Origin: Casp-Chloro-G3 sp002816715
GTDB taxonomy: Bacteria; Chloroflexota; Dehalococcoidia; Lucifugimonadales; UBA3495
Length of the DNA: 27,411 bases
Assembly: GCA_027623815.1 (NCBI GenBank)
Contig: JAQBUV010000034.1
Coordinates: forward strand, 1 to 27,411
Direction: 5' to 3'
A model generated the notes under the pieces. The model saw only the letters and a list, made by a program, of their open reading frames with translations. It searched no databases and had not been told where the DNA came from. Of the stretch, positions 1 through 8,408 are shown piece after piece (the stretch's first letter is position 1; every line of letters starts with the position of its first letter). A program made the translations under genes and the position numbers.

Positions 1-66
1 GTGAATACCGACATTAACCCCATAATTAGAATTGCTGGCCGTTATTATTCAAAGGCAGGTTCTTAA
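1..66 (+). CDS. Possible 3' end of a truncated upstream gene
   Basis: Frame 1 is open from the window edge to a TAA at 64-66 (21 codons), while the other two plus frames stop within the first 15 bases. The peptide ends in a run reading PIIRIAG followed by a basic/tyrosine tail. A stretch this short is open by chance about a third of the time, so this alone is weak. The only extra support is that its 18-bp core recurs, in the same reading frame, in the partial frame at the opposite edge. No function can be assigned. Confidence 0.2.
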   Translation: MNTDINPIIRIAGRYYSKAGS

Positions 67-134
67 CTGGGAACCCTCTGGCGGGAACCACCACCAGACT
101 GGGCAGAGGAATTACTAACCGTAAATGCACCAAC

Positions 135-1433
135 CTAGGCGTCTTTGTTCAAGTTCTCCAGGAACTCCTTATTGGTACTGTATTTGGCCAACCGTTCCAG
201 CACTCTCTCGGTAGCATTACCAGAGGAAGAACCATCGTTAGAAATTAGCGAAATCATTCTTCGCAGCAGCCAAATTTGCTTCATCCCTTCTTCGTCGTAC
301 AGCAACTCCTCCCGGCGGGTGCCGCTACGCACGATATCGACAGCTGGGAAGAAACGCCGGTCGGCCAGCTTGCGATCCAGATGAAGCTCCATATTGCCGG
401 TGCCTTTGAACTCTTCGTAGATTACTTCGTCCATCCGGCTGCCAGTATCAACCAGGCAAGTGGCGATGATGGTCAAACTGCCGCCGCCTTCAATATTGCG
501 CGCCGCGCCAAAGAATTTCTTGGGAGGATACAAAGCGATTGGATCTATACCTCCCGACAGGGTGCGACCGCTGCTGGGCACTGCCAGGTTGTAGGCACGG
601 GCGAGCCGGGTAATGCTATCCATGAGGATTATCACGTCCCGTCCGGTTTCCACCAGACGCTTGGCCCGCTCCAGGGCCAGTTCTGCCACTCGGCACTGTT
701 CTTCGACCGACTCGTCGAAGGTAGACGCGAACACGTCACCGTGAACTGCCCGGCGCATATCGGTTACTTCTTCCGGGCGCTCCCCAATTAGCACAACCAT
801 CAGCACCGCTTCGGGAAGGTTGACGGATACGCTGTGGGCGATCTGTTTCACTATGGTAGTCTTGCCCGCCTTGGGAGGAGAAACCACCAGTCCTCGCTGC
901 CCAAGACCGATGGGGGAGAACAGGTCAATCATGCGAGTGGACAGATTGGTGCTGTCGGTCTCCAGAGTCACCATCTGGTCTGGGAAGACCGGGGTCAGGT
1001 ACTCAAACTGGGTCCGAGAACGGGCGTGAACCTGGTCCGGTTCCATATCATTGACTTTTTCCACCCGAACCAGGCCAAAGTAACGCTCACCCTCTTTGGG
1101 CGGACGCACCTGGCCGGTGACCGTGTCGCCGGTCTTGAGGCCAAATCTACGGATTTGCGACTGGGAGATATAAACATCCCCCGCTGCCGCATGGTAGGAC
1201 ATTTGCCGCAGGAATCCGTAGCCCTCGTCCATAATTTCCAGAATGCCGGAAGCGACGAGACATTGCTGGTTTGACGCCATCTGGAAAATGCGGTTCAGCA
1301 CCTCTTCTCGACGTAAATTGCTGAGCGCCGCGCCGTCATCCAGCCCGACCAGGTGAGCCACTTCCAAGAGTTCGTCTTTGTTTTTGGCGCCTAGCACCGC
1401 TACGTCCATAGCCTGCTGAGTGGTAGTTGTCAT
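135..1433 (-). CDS. rho: Transcription termination factor Rho
   Basis: Hexameric RNA-dependent ATPase/translocase that terminates transcription of untranslated RNA in the cytoplasm. Numbered from the ATG at 1433 (432 aa, near the usual length without a large N-terminal insertion): N-terminal helical domain, then an S1/cold-shock-like primary RNA-binding domain with an RNP1-type GYGFLR around 71-76. The ATPase domain has Walker A PKAGKTT at 187-193, Walker B VIILMDS at 267-273, the Q-loop LSGGIDPIAL near 292-301, and the R-loop GTGNMELHLDRK onward from about 344. Three in-frame starts cluster here: GTG 1445, ATG 1439 and ATG 1433. A GAGGTG Shine-Dalgarno overlaps the GTG and lies 9 nt before ATG 1433, which favours the last. 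The gene is monocistronic in this window, with pyrG 240 bp upstream on the same strand. Identity is very secure; only the start is debatable. Confidence 0.97.
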   Translation of the reverse strand: MTTTTQQAMDVAVLGAKNKDELLEVAHLVGLDDGAALSNLRREEVLNRIFQMASNQQCLVASGILEIMDEGYGFLRQMSYHAAAGDVYISQSQIRRFGLKTGDTVTGQVRPPKEGERYFGLVRVEKVNDMEPDQVHARSRTQFEYLTPVFPDQMVTLETDSTNLSTRMIDLFSPIGLGQRGLVVSPPKAGKTTIVKQIAHSVSVNLPEAVLMVVLIGERPEEVTDMRRAVHGDVFASTFDESVEEQCRVAELALERAKRLVETGRDVIILMDSITRLARAYNLAVPSSGRTLSGGIDPIALYPPKKFFGAARNIEGGGSLTIIATCLVDTGSRMDEVIYEEFKGTGNMELHLDRKLADRRFFPAVDIVRSGTRREELLYDEEGMKQIWLLRRMISLISNDGSSSGNATERVLERLAKYSTNKEFLENLNKDA

Positions 1434-1675
1434 TGCCATGTTCACCTCATTAATGTGTGGAGATCTGCTCGCGCTTTGTATTTGAAATTCAGGGAGCAGA
1501 GAATAGTTACTTCATTGCATCCCGAGTATCCCGAAGATTGTGCGTATCCCAAAAATTACGCCCAATTTATCGAGCCACCTAATTTTGTAGAAATTGGTTA
1601 CTGAGGAAGTCTGGTGGGTAGTAGATTTTTCCTATTTACACGTATCCAAAATATGAAGGCTGTCCAAGAATTTTC

Positions 1676-3316
1676 TCAGACTGATTCTTTCAAGGGCAAG
1701 GGCCGCTGGTCACCCTCTCTGATGGTTCCTTTAGCCGCTCCGAAGAAGTCTCGGAAAAGCGGGTGCGGACGGTCGGGACGAGACTGGAACTCAGGGTGGA
1801 ACTGCACGCCCACCATGAATGGGTGATCTCGTACTTCAGTAATCTCAACCAGATTGCCATCTGGGGACAGGCCACTAATGAGCAAACCCGACTCTTCCAA
1901 ACTTTCTCGGTAGTCATTGTTCAACTCAAACCGGTGCCGATGACGCTCGGCTATCTTGGATTCGCCGTAAGCCAACGCGGTCAAAGTGTCTGCCACCGGA
2001 GTGCAGGGATAGCACCCTAACCTCATAGTGCCGCCCATTTCGGTCACTGAACGCTGGTCTGGCATTATGTGAATCACCGGATTGGGGGTACCAGGCTCAA
2101 GTTCTGAGGAGTTAGCGTCTAGCCCCAGCACGTTTCGCGCCCATTCAATAACCATTACTTGCATGCCCAGGCACAAACCCAGGTAGGGCACTTGATGCTT
2201 ACGGGCGTAGTGCACTGTTTCAATCATGCCCTCGACACCCCTGGGCCCGAATCCGCCGGGTACTACGATGCCGCGGGCGGTGCCCAGGAGGGCGTCCGGC
2301 CCCAGCCGTTCTATGTCCTCAGAATGCACCCATTGAATATCAACATCCGCATCGTGGGCCAACCCGGCGTGACGCAGAGCTTCTTTAACTGAAATGTACG
2401 AGTCGGGATACTCAGTATACTTGCCCACCACCGCAATTGGCACCTTGCTCTTGACCGAACTCATTCGGTCTACCATCGCAGACCAGTCCTTCATGTCTTC
2501 AAATCGATCGGAGAAACCGAAGGCTCGCATCAGGATGTCGCCCATTCCGGCTTCTTCCAGGATCAGCGGAACCTCATAAACATTACTGACGGTGGGAAGT
2601 GCGATCACTGCTTCAACCGGCACGTCGCAAAAGAGTGACAACTTATCGGTGATTGAGTCTGACACCGGAAAGTCGCTACGGCAGATCAGCGTGTCGGGTT
2701 GTATTCCAATACTGCGCAATTCTTTAACACTGTGCTGCGTGGGTTTAGTCTTCAACTCACCGGAGGCGCTGATATACGGCAGCAGGGTCAGGTGTATGTA
2801 AAACACGTTGTCCCGGCCCACTTCATTACGCATCTGACGGATGGCTTCCAAGAAGGGCAAACCTTCAATGTCGCCAACGGTGCCCCCCACCTCGACCACC
2901 ATCACATCCACCTGGGATCGTTCCGCCAGCCCGGTCAACCTGGCCTTGATCTCGTTGGTCACATGGGGGACCGTCTGAATTGTGCCCCCTAGGAAGTCCC
3001 CCCGCCGTTCCTTACCAATCAGGGAAAGATAAACCTGTCCGGCGGTAAGGTTGGACTCGCGGGTTAGCTCTATATCAATGAAGCGCTCGTAGTGGCCCAA
3101 GTCCATGTCGGTTTCACCACCGTCTTTGGTGACAAAAACCTCGCCATGCTGGTAGGGGGACATGGTTCCCGGGTCTACATTAAGGTAAGGATCCAACTTG
3201 ACTACGGTGACGGATAACCCTCGGCTTTTGAGAATGCGTCCAATCGAAGCGACGCTAATCCCTTTGCCAATAGAACTGACCACTCCACCAGTGACAAAGA
3301 TATATTTAGTGGTCAT
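1676..3316 (-). CDS. pyrG: CTP synthase (glutamine hydrolysing)
   Basis: Makes CTP from UTP, ATP and glutamine, the last step of pyrimidine nucleotide synthesis. 546 aa, the standard length. The N-terminal synthetase domain opens with the family signature YIFVTGGVVSSIGKG (residues 5-19) containing the P-loop. The C-terminal class I glutamine amidotransferase domain has the nucleophile Cys382 in GLCLGMQ and the His507/Glu509 pair in FHPEF. The ATG at 3316 begins exactly at the conserved N-terminus; its ribosome site is weak (CGAGGC abutting the start). A strong promoter lies about 118 nt upstream of the start, giving a fairly long leader. No T-run terminator is visible between pyrG and rho, so read-through into rho is possible. 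Confidence 0.98.
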   Translation of the reverse strand: MTTKYIFVTGGVVSSIGKGISVASIGRILKSRGLSVTVVKLDPYLNVDPGTMSPYQHGEVFVTKDGGETDMDLGHYERFIDIELTRESNLTAGQVYLSLIGKERRGDFLGGTIQTVPHVTNEIKARLTGLAERSQVDVMVVEVGGTVGDIEGLPFLEAIRQMRNEVGRDNVFYIHLTLLPYISASGELKTKPTQHSVKELRSIGIQPDTLICRSDFPVSDSITDKLSLFCDVPVEAVIALPTVSNVYEVPLILEEAGMGDILMRAFGFSDRFEDMKDWSAMVDRMSSVKSKVPIAVVGKYTEYPDSYISVKEALRHAGLAHDADVDIQWVHSEDIERLGPDALLGTARGIVVPGGFGPRGVEGMIETVHYARKHQVPYLGLCLGMQVMVIEWARNVLGLDANSSELEPGTPNPVIHIMPDQRSVTEMGGTMRLGCYPCTPVADTLTALAYGESKIAERHRHRFELNNDYRESLEESGLLISGLSPDGNLVEITEVRDHPFMVGVQFHPEFQSRPDRPHPLFRDFFGAAKGTIREGDQRPLPLKESV

Positions 3317-3702
3317 GCCTCGACGCTAAAACTTGTTGCCAAAGAGGCGCATCAAATACCCAAGCGGAATATTAAGTAGCTAAAAACAAGAAGATTGTCT
3401 GAGAAGTTACGGACGGCCTAATGCGTGCGTATCAATTTGGATTATAGGGGGCCAAGTCGGACGATGTCAAGCATCGTAAGTTGTAGATTGGTGGGGATTT
3501 AGAGTTCATAACCCGCGTTAATTATTAGATATTCTGGAAAGACCGGCAGTTAAATCTGCGAGTATCCATACCCAATGGGTAGCTGGGTCTCTTCTGTAGT
3601 ATTATGGTGTCTGTCTTAGACCATTTATCAGAAATGCTCTGATGTTTGAGATAACTTTTAGCAATAGCGTTTCCGGTGACTAACACCAGGGGGTAATTTG
3701 AT
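3317..3702. other. Divergent intergenic region pyrG / hydrolase
   Basis: This 386-bp gap separates two divergent genes. It holds the pyrG promoter and a small hairpin, TACCC-AAT-GGGTA near 3570. I found no convincing -35/-10 pair for the plus-strand hydrolase; TATTAT near 3600 is a possible -10 without a good -35. No open frame with coding character and no RNA gene is seen. Confidence 0.5.
3441..3470 (-). promoter_or_regulatory. pyrG sigma70-type promoter
   Basis: On the minus strand, a perfect -35 TTGACA (3470-3465) and a perfect -10 TATAAT (3446-3441) are separated by 18 bp. Start of transcription is predicted near 3434, about 118 nt before the pyrG ATG. The -35 lies inside a 6-bp-arm inverted repeat (ACGATG 3461-3466, CATCGT 3472-3477), which could be an operator. 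Confidence 0.75.
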
Positions 3703-4497
3703 ATGACTCAATACCTAGAGCGAATGCTGCCATTGAGACAGGGCAAGTTCAAAGTCCAGATGGTGGAGGGCGGCACCGGCCCCAACCTGCTGTTCCTGCA
3801 CGGGGCAGGCGGCTTTACCGGCTGGACGAACTTCTTGGACCGGTTGGCCGAGGATTACCACGTCTACGCGCCAGCCCATCCCGGAGTGGCCGACTCGGAG
3901 GGGTTGGAACATCTGGACGACCTATGGGACTTGATGCTCTTCTATGAAGAGTTAATGCAGGAACTGGGCCTGGAACACACTTACATTGTCGGCCATTCCT
4001 ACGGTGGCATGCTGGCCGCGGAGCTGGCCGCGCATCGACCAGAGCGGGTAACTCGTCTGGTGCTGGTTTGCCCATTGGGGTTGTGGCTGGAAGACACGCC
4101 CATTCCCGATTTCTTTGTCCTGACTCCCAGCGAGAGCGTAGGTCTGGTGTGGCACGAACCAGAAAGCGCGCTGGCCAAAGCATATAACGCCCGCCCTGAC
4201 GACCCGCAGGAGAGAATGGAGGCCACCCTGAACAACACCAAGACGCTGGCCGCCGCGGGCAAGTTTATCTGGCCCATCCCCGACCGGGGGCTGCCCAAAC
4301 GGGCGCACCGTATCACGATGCCAACCCTATTGCTCTGGGGCGAATCCGACGGGATGGTGCCACCGGTTTACGGCACGGCTTTTCAACAACTGCTGCCCAA
4401 TGCAAAATTAACGGTGCTGGAAAAGTGCGGGCATCTGCCCCAGGTGGAGCGCACCGAAGAGTTCCTGGCCGCCGTCAAAGGCTTCCTGAAAGCCTGA
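3703..4497 (+). CDS. Alpha/beta hydrolase fold protein
   Basis: 264-aa single-domain serine hydrolase of the alpha/beta fold; the substrate cannot be told from sequence. The oxyanion-hole segment HGAGG is at 33-37. The nucleophile elbow GHSYGG places the catalytic Ser at 99. The acid is Asp216 in LLLWGESDG and the base is His244 in CGHLPQVE, so the triad is complete. There is no signal peptide, so it is probably cytoplasmic. A GGGGG tract about 9 nt upstream of the ATG supports the start. It resembles the esterase/C-C hydrolase group but could equally be an epoxide hydrolase-like or haloperoxidase-like member. It may share a transcript with the DinB-like gene 94 bp downstream. Confidence 0.88.
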   Translation: MTQYLERMLPLRQGKFKVQMVEGGTGPNLLFLHGAGGFTGWTNFLDRLAEDYHVYAPAHPGVADSEGLEHLDDLWDLMLFYEELMQELGLEHTYIVGHSYGGMLAAELAAHRPERVTRLVLVCPLGLWLEDTPIPDFFVLTPSESVGLVWHEPESALAKAYNARPDDPQERMEATLNNTKTLAAAGKFIWPIPDRGLPKRAHRITMPTLLLWGESDGMVPPVYGTAFQQLLPNAKLTVLEKCGHLPQVERTEEFLAAVKGFLKA

Positions 4498-4591
4498 ATT
4501 TGGCGGGGGTTGGCGACGCGGACGGTTTAGCCATCGACGTAGCACGCTCCCAATCATCGGCTTAGATTGCTAACATAACTTGGAAATATCT

Positions 4592-5143
4592 ATGACCCTT
4601 AACCAGTTCATTGAAGACTCCCTGAACCGAGAATACCAGCTTCTGACCGAGGCGGTACAGGACCTCACCCCCGAAGAACTAGCCTGGCAACCCGGCCCGC
4701 AATCCAACCCCATTGGCTGGACGCTTTGGCACATGCTGCGGGTGGAGGATATGTGGGTGCAATTTTTCGCCCAACGTCAGCCGGAGTTGTGGGAACGGGA
4801 TGGCTGGCACGAACAGTTTGGCCTGCCCACCCGGGACACCGGCTTCGGCCACACCGCCGAGCAGGTCGCCAGCTTTACAGCCTTGGACTTGACCACACTG
4901 CTGCAATATGGTGAGGCAGTGCGCACCAGTACCCTGGCCTACCTACAGGGACTCAGCCCGGCGGATTTTGAGGCCACTCCCTGGTCTGACCGGCCCAACA
5001 TGTGGTGGCACGACTTTCCAGTGGGCGATATGTTCCGCCAGATCATCGGCGAACTGTACCAACACCTGGGGCAGATCGCTTACCTGAAGGGTACCCAACG
5101 GGGATTCGGCGCTCTACCGACGACCTTCGGCAGTCCAAGATGA
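4592..5143 (+). CDS. DinB-like (DinB/YfiT four-helix bundle) protein
   Basis: 183 aa from the ATG at 4592; a TTG at 4580 would add four residues and lacks a better ribosome site. It has the DinB/YfiT putative metalloenzyme pattern: an N-terminal helix, then the WTLWHMLRVEDMW segment with His47, and a C-terminal GELYQHLGQIAYLKG segment with His158. Further histidines near 140 could complete the three-His metal site. Family members include thiol-dependent transferases and many proteins of unknown role, so no substrate is assigned. It follows the hydrolase on the same strand. Confidence 0.8.
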   Translation: MTLNQFIEDSLNREYQLLTEAVQDLTPEELAWQPGPQSNPIGWTLWHMLRVEDMWVQFFAQRQPELWERDGWHEQFGLPTRDTGFGHTAEQVASFTALDLTTLLQYGEAVRTSTLAYLQGLSPADFEATPWSDRPNMWWHDFPVGDMFRQIIGELYQHLGQIAYLKGTQRGFGALPTTFGSPR

Positions 5144-5445
5144 AGCTAGTCACCTCGCCCGCCGCCGCCTAGCTGTCGGGTAAGCACCCGATTGAGCGCG
5201 TTCACATTTGCCGAGAGGATGACCAACGGGCGATTCTTCGTTGCTGATCCTCGCGGTCACAAACGGACGTTTTCTCCGACAATCTCTTGTCACTCATCAC
5301 TCAGCCTCCCTGAGCATAAAATTCCCCATATTACGTTAAGTCCATAGCTGGACAGCGCAAGGCAGGATTCGGTTACATTTGTAACCTCGGGCAATCTAGC
5401 CAATCAGTGACAGCAGCTATTTTTCCGGCTAAGGTTTATTAGCTT
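5144..5445. other. Intergenic region with two short hairpins
   Basis: A 302-bp gap without a gene. TCGGGT-aagc-ACCCGA (5176-5191) is a 6-bp hairpin after the DinB-like gene but is not followed by a T-run, so it is not a convincing terminator. GGTTAC-attt-GTAACC (5371-5386) is a perfect palindrome 72 bp before the start of the next gene and is listed separately. No clear promoter pair was found. Confidence 0.5.
5371..5386. promoter_or_regulatory. Candidate operator palindrome upstream of the solute-binding lipoprotein
   Basis: GGTTACATTTGTAACC is a perfect 6-bp-arm inverted repeat with a 4-nt centre. It lies 72 bp upstream of the ATG of the binding protein, where a repressor or activator dimer could bind. 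No T-run follows, so it is not a terminator. The regulator is unknown. Confidence 0.35.
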
Positions 5446-5457
5446 GTGAGGGGTGGA

Positions 5458-7164
5458 ATGGGGCATTTATTAACCAGCAAAATCCTCCTATGGTTAGCAT
5501 TGGTTCCAGCGATAGCGGCGGCCTGCTCGACTGGCGGCCCCGCTGCCTCAGTCACTGAACCAACGCCAATACCCCAACCGGCGGCAAGCGTCGCTCCGAC
5601 ACCCGCCCCCACGCCGGTGGTGACCGTTACTCCGGCGGGTCAATCGGGAGGCACCCTCACCATAGCCGCTCTGGCCGATGTCCCCCATCGCGACGTCCAC
5701 CAGGAGCGTCAGGAGACCTTGACCGCCTTGGGGCCGGGTCTGGCCTACAGCCGTCTGCTCCGACTGCGCACCGGCCCGTTGGTTGAACAGCCCAGCCTTC
5801 TATTGGAGTGCGACCTGTGCCAAAGCTGGAAACTTACCAGCAACTTCGCTTATGAGTTCCAACTTCGTCCCGACGTACAATGGCAAAATCTGGAGCCGGT
5901 CAACGGGCGGGAGTTGGTCGCCTCTGACCTGGTATACAGCTATCAGAGGATGCAGACGCCCGGCTGGGCCAACGAAACCTTGTTCTCCCAGCGGGGTATT
6001 GCCGGATTTGAAGCTCTAGACAAACATACCCTTGGCGTGAACCTGGCTTTCCTGGACAGTGACGCTCTCCTGTCGCTGGCCGACGGGCACAGCAAGATCG
6101 TGGCCCACGAGGTGGTGGCACAGTACGGCGACTTGAAGGACAGCCCGGTGGTCGGCACCGGCCCCTGGGTCTGGGACGACACCGTCCAGGGCGTGGGCAC
6201 TACCCTGACCGCCAACCCGACCTACTTCGAGGAAGGCTTGCCCTTCTTGGACACATTGAACCTTAAGATTGTGCGGCCTTCGGCAATCGATACTTCCAGC
6301 GCCAGGGAGAGGCTAGCAGCCTTCCAGGCCGGACAATTAGACGTGCTGACCTTACCGCCGCCAGAGTGGCAGTTGCTCTACGCCAGTTCCGCAGAGTTTA
6401 ACTCTGAGATGACCCAGCAAGCCGGGCAGGGTGTGGCCCTGACGATGAACGTCCAGAGCCCGCCATTTGACGATGTTGCGGTACGCCGGGCCGTGCTACA
6501 AGCCATTGACCCATGGGAGTACATTGACCTGATCTGGGCCGGTCAGGGTTCGGCGGGCATTGGGGTTCCGGTTCCCGACCCGGAGTGGCTGCTCAGTTTG
6601 GAGGAGATACGCGGCAGTTACCTGGCCTCTCCCGACCAGGCGCGAGACCTGTTGCTCAGCACCGGGCGCGAACTTCCCATAGACATAGAATTGGCGGTGG
6701 CCGAGTTTGACGGAATTTACCTGGAGCTTGGCAAACAGATAGCCAAAGACCTGCGGGCGGTGGGGTTCAATCCTACGGTGCGCGCTTGGAATCCGTCTCA
6801 CTACGCCGAAGCGCTGCTGGGGGAAACCAAGGAGTACCAACTGGCGCTGGGAGCATTGCCGCCCACCGCTACTCCCAATGGCTTCATGCTGGGACTGCTG
6901 CACAGCGGTGGGCCAGCCAATATTGTGGGGCATCACGACAACGAATTGGACGCCCTAATTCAACAGCAGGCATCCGAATTTGACCCGGCCAAGCGACGGG
7001 ATCTGGTTATTCAGATTCAGCGGCATATTCTGGAACAGGGGTATATGTTCAGCCCGGTGATGGCGTCGTCTCAGTGGGTATTTGATTGGGACTTGCGGGG
7101 ATTCCATCCCAACTCCGCGCTGTCGGAGTACAACTACTGGTCGCGAGCCTGGCTGGAACGGTAA
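5458..7164 (+). CDS. ABC transporter substrate-binding lipoprotein, family 5 (peptide/oligopeptide type)
   Basis: Binds peptides or other small solutes outside the membrane for uptake by an ABC permease. 568 aa from the ATG at 5458, which has AGGGG five bases upstream; a GTG at 5446 is the alternative. The N-terminus is a lipoprotein signal peptide ending ...PAIAAAC, with Cys23 as the lipidation site. A Pro/Thr/Ala-rich tether of about 40 residues follows. The SBP_bac_5 (DppA/OppA) fold then runs to the C-terminus, recognisable by the RPDVQWQNLEPVNGRELVASD region and by VRRAVLQAIDPWEYIDLIW. No permease or ATPase genes adjoin it, so it is an orphan that must use components encoded elsewhere or act as a sensor. 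The substrate is not predictable. Confidence 0.9.
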   Translation: MGHLLTSKILLWLALVPAIAAACSTGGPAASVTEPTPIPQPAASVAPTPAPTPVVTVTPAGQSGGTLTIAALADVPHRDVHQERQETLTALGPGLAYSRLLRLRTGPLVEQPSLLLECDLCQSWKLTSNFAYEFQLRPDVQWQNLEPVNGRELVASDLVYSYQRMQTPGWANETLFSQRGIAGFEALDKHTLGVNLAFLDSDALLSLADGHSKIVAHEVVAQYGDLKDSPVVGTGPWVWDDTVQGVGTTLTANPTYFEEGLPFLDTLNLKIVRPSAIDTSSARERLAAFQAGQLDVLTLPPPEWQLLYASSAEFNSEMTQQAGQGVALTMNVQSPPFDDVAVRRAVLQAIDPWEYIDLIWAGQGSAGIGVPVPDPEWLLSLEEIRGSYLASPDQARDLLLSTGRELPIDIELAVAEFDGIYLELGKQIAKDLRAVGFNPTVRAWNPSHYAEALLGETKEYQLALGALPPTATPNGFMLGLLHSGGPANIVGHHDNELDALIQQQASEFDPAKRRDLVIQIQRHILEQGYMFSPVMASSQWVFDWDLRGFHPNSALSEYNYWSRAWLER

Positions 7165-7203
7165 GCCGACCAATATCGATTCTGCATGATAGGGCGTAAA
7201 TGC

Positions 7204-7233
7204 CTGGTAGGGGCAGACCTCTGTGTCTGCCTA
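7204..7233. repeat. Short palindromic repeat (family 1, copy 1)
   Basis: GGCAGAC-ctctgt-GTCTGCC (7212-7231) is a perfect 7-bp hairpin just after the binding-protein stop. A degenerate relative lies at 14893-14919. No T-run follows, so any terminator role would be Rho-independent only in a weak sense. It looks like a dispersed intergenic repeat. Confidence 0.6.
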
Positions 7234-7312
7234 GGGCGCGCACCTGCGTTCCATCGTTGAACGCCGCAATCAGGCTCAGGTTGGGTTCATAGAAGAATCC
7301 AGGGGAGTTCCC

Positions 7313-7440
7313 TCCGTCGCTCCGTCGCAACCCGGAGTCCAGAGACGATTCTTAGTTGATGTCCAAACACCACTGGATTCCGGCTTCCGCCGGAATGACA
7401 CGTCCCAGGAGATCGGCAGATTTTGGTACAAAGTACAAGT
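7313..7440 (+). repeat. Dispersed ~130-bp palindromic repeat, copy A
   Basis: Shares order and sequence with copies at 17731-17860 and, inverted, 21701-21835. It begins with a TCCGTCGCTCC block, has a middle block around CAGAGACG, then CACTGGATTCCGGC, then the hairpin ATTCCGGC-ttcc-GCCGGAAT (7377-7396), and ends with a GGCAGATTTTG..TACAAAGT block. It sits between convergent genes. This is the most diverged of the three copies. Confidence 0.75.
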
Positions 7441-7458
7441 TAGAGCAAGTAAATAAGC

Positions 7459-7713
7459 TCAAACAAAATTAGCGCCAATTACGGCGACCGGCCCTCCGCT
7501 GCCTAACTTGCCGAGAATCCTGAGGTTCTTCCCGTTGGTTAATTTCGCGGTTATCGATACAAAATAAACGTCGGCATCAAAAACATTATCGTCTAAATTC
7601 TTAGAGGTGCCATGGGTTAGCACGTACTCTATATGGGCGCGAGTTATCCCACGCGTTTTCAGGCCAACCTCGGCGTAGGGGGTCAACTCATAGGGAGGTA
7701 ATGGGCTAGTCAT
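7459..7713 (-). CDS. DUF4258-like small protein
   Basis: 84 aa. The N-terminal half (YELTPYAEVGLKTRGITRAH) fits the DUF4258 pattern of a helix with an Arg-Gly-Ile turn followed by HIEYVLTHG. The C-terminal strands are SITAKLTNGKNLRIL and GGPVAVIGANFV. Some DUF4258 proteins are toxin-like or sit in mobile contexts, but the function here is unknown. It starts 28 bp downstream of the second sufU on the same strand, so it is probably the last gene of that transcript. It has an AT-richer composition than its neighbours, which may indicate a different origin. Confidence 0.6.
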   Translation of the reverse strand: MTSPLPPYELTPYAEVGLKTRGITRAHIEYVLTHGTSKNLDDNVFDADVYFVSITAKLTNGKNLRILGKLGSGGPVAVIGANFV

Positions 7714-7741
7714 TATTCACTCTTTACCGGCTAATTTCCTT

Positions 7742-8233
7742 CTAAATTCCTTCATTCTTTGGATACAACCGGACGCCATCGGACGCCATCTTTTCGATTC
7801 CCTCTTCCAAGGCCAACCAGGGCAATAAGGCGCATTTTATTCGCACTGGGTACCGCCGTACCACCAGCAACGCCAGCAGGTCGCCCAACCCCTTCAAATC
7901 GTCCTCGGCCAGAGATTCCCCCCGCATCATACTTCGAAACTTTTGAGACCGCTCCTTCAGTGCAGACAGCATCTGGCCTGTCATCAGTTCAGCCATCATC
8001 GACGCTGAGGCCTGAATAATGGAGCAACCCTGAGACACGGAGCTGACTGCTTCAACCCTGCCATCGGCGCCCAGCTTCATTCGCAGCGTAATTTCGTCGC
8101 CGCAAAAGGGGTTAAGCTCGTGAGACTCAATATCGGCATTTGGTAACGGACTGCGACGGCGGGGATTACGGTAATGATCCATGATGGCATCGCCGTACAG
8201 ACCGTCTAGGGGGACATCGGGCAATTGTGACAT
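7742..8233 (-). CDS. Second SufU-type scaffold/sulfur-transfer protein
   Basis: 163-aa NifU-N/IscU-fold protein. All metal-ligand residues of the SufU family are kept: Cys44 and Asp46 in NPFCGDE, Cys70 in SQGCSI and Cys134 in RIKCALLPW. The stretch between the second and third Cys is long, as in SufU rather than IscU. Known SufU proteins accept persulfide sulfur from SufS through a Zn site. It differs clearly from the adjacent sufU (residues 1-30, the Arg-rich RNPRRRS segment and the C-terminal tail), so it is a paralogue and not a recent duplicate. It is 222 bp downstream of sufU, far enough for its own promoter. It could be a specialised carrier or a second scaffold. Confidence 0.88.
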   Translation of the reverse strand: MSQLPDVPLDGLYGDAIMDHYRNPRRRSPLPNADIESHELNPFCGDEITLRMKLGADGRVEAVSSVSQGCSIIQASASMMAELMTGQMLSALKERSQKFRSMMRGESLAEDDLKGLGDLLALLVVRRYPVRIKCALLPWLALEEGIEKMASDGVRLYPKNEGI

Positions 8234-8408
8234 GTGGGGTGATTCCTAAACTAATGCCGTGGTGGATTTCACGTTGCGGGCTAGGCCAACTCTTTGGATT
8301 TCACCCTGACATTGGTATAGTTTGGCGAGATTAAAAGGTGTAACCGACTTCTAGCGTCTACTACTAGATTACCACAACCGGAGTATCCCAGCCGACGAAA
8401 ATGAGAGG

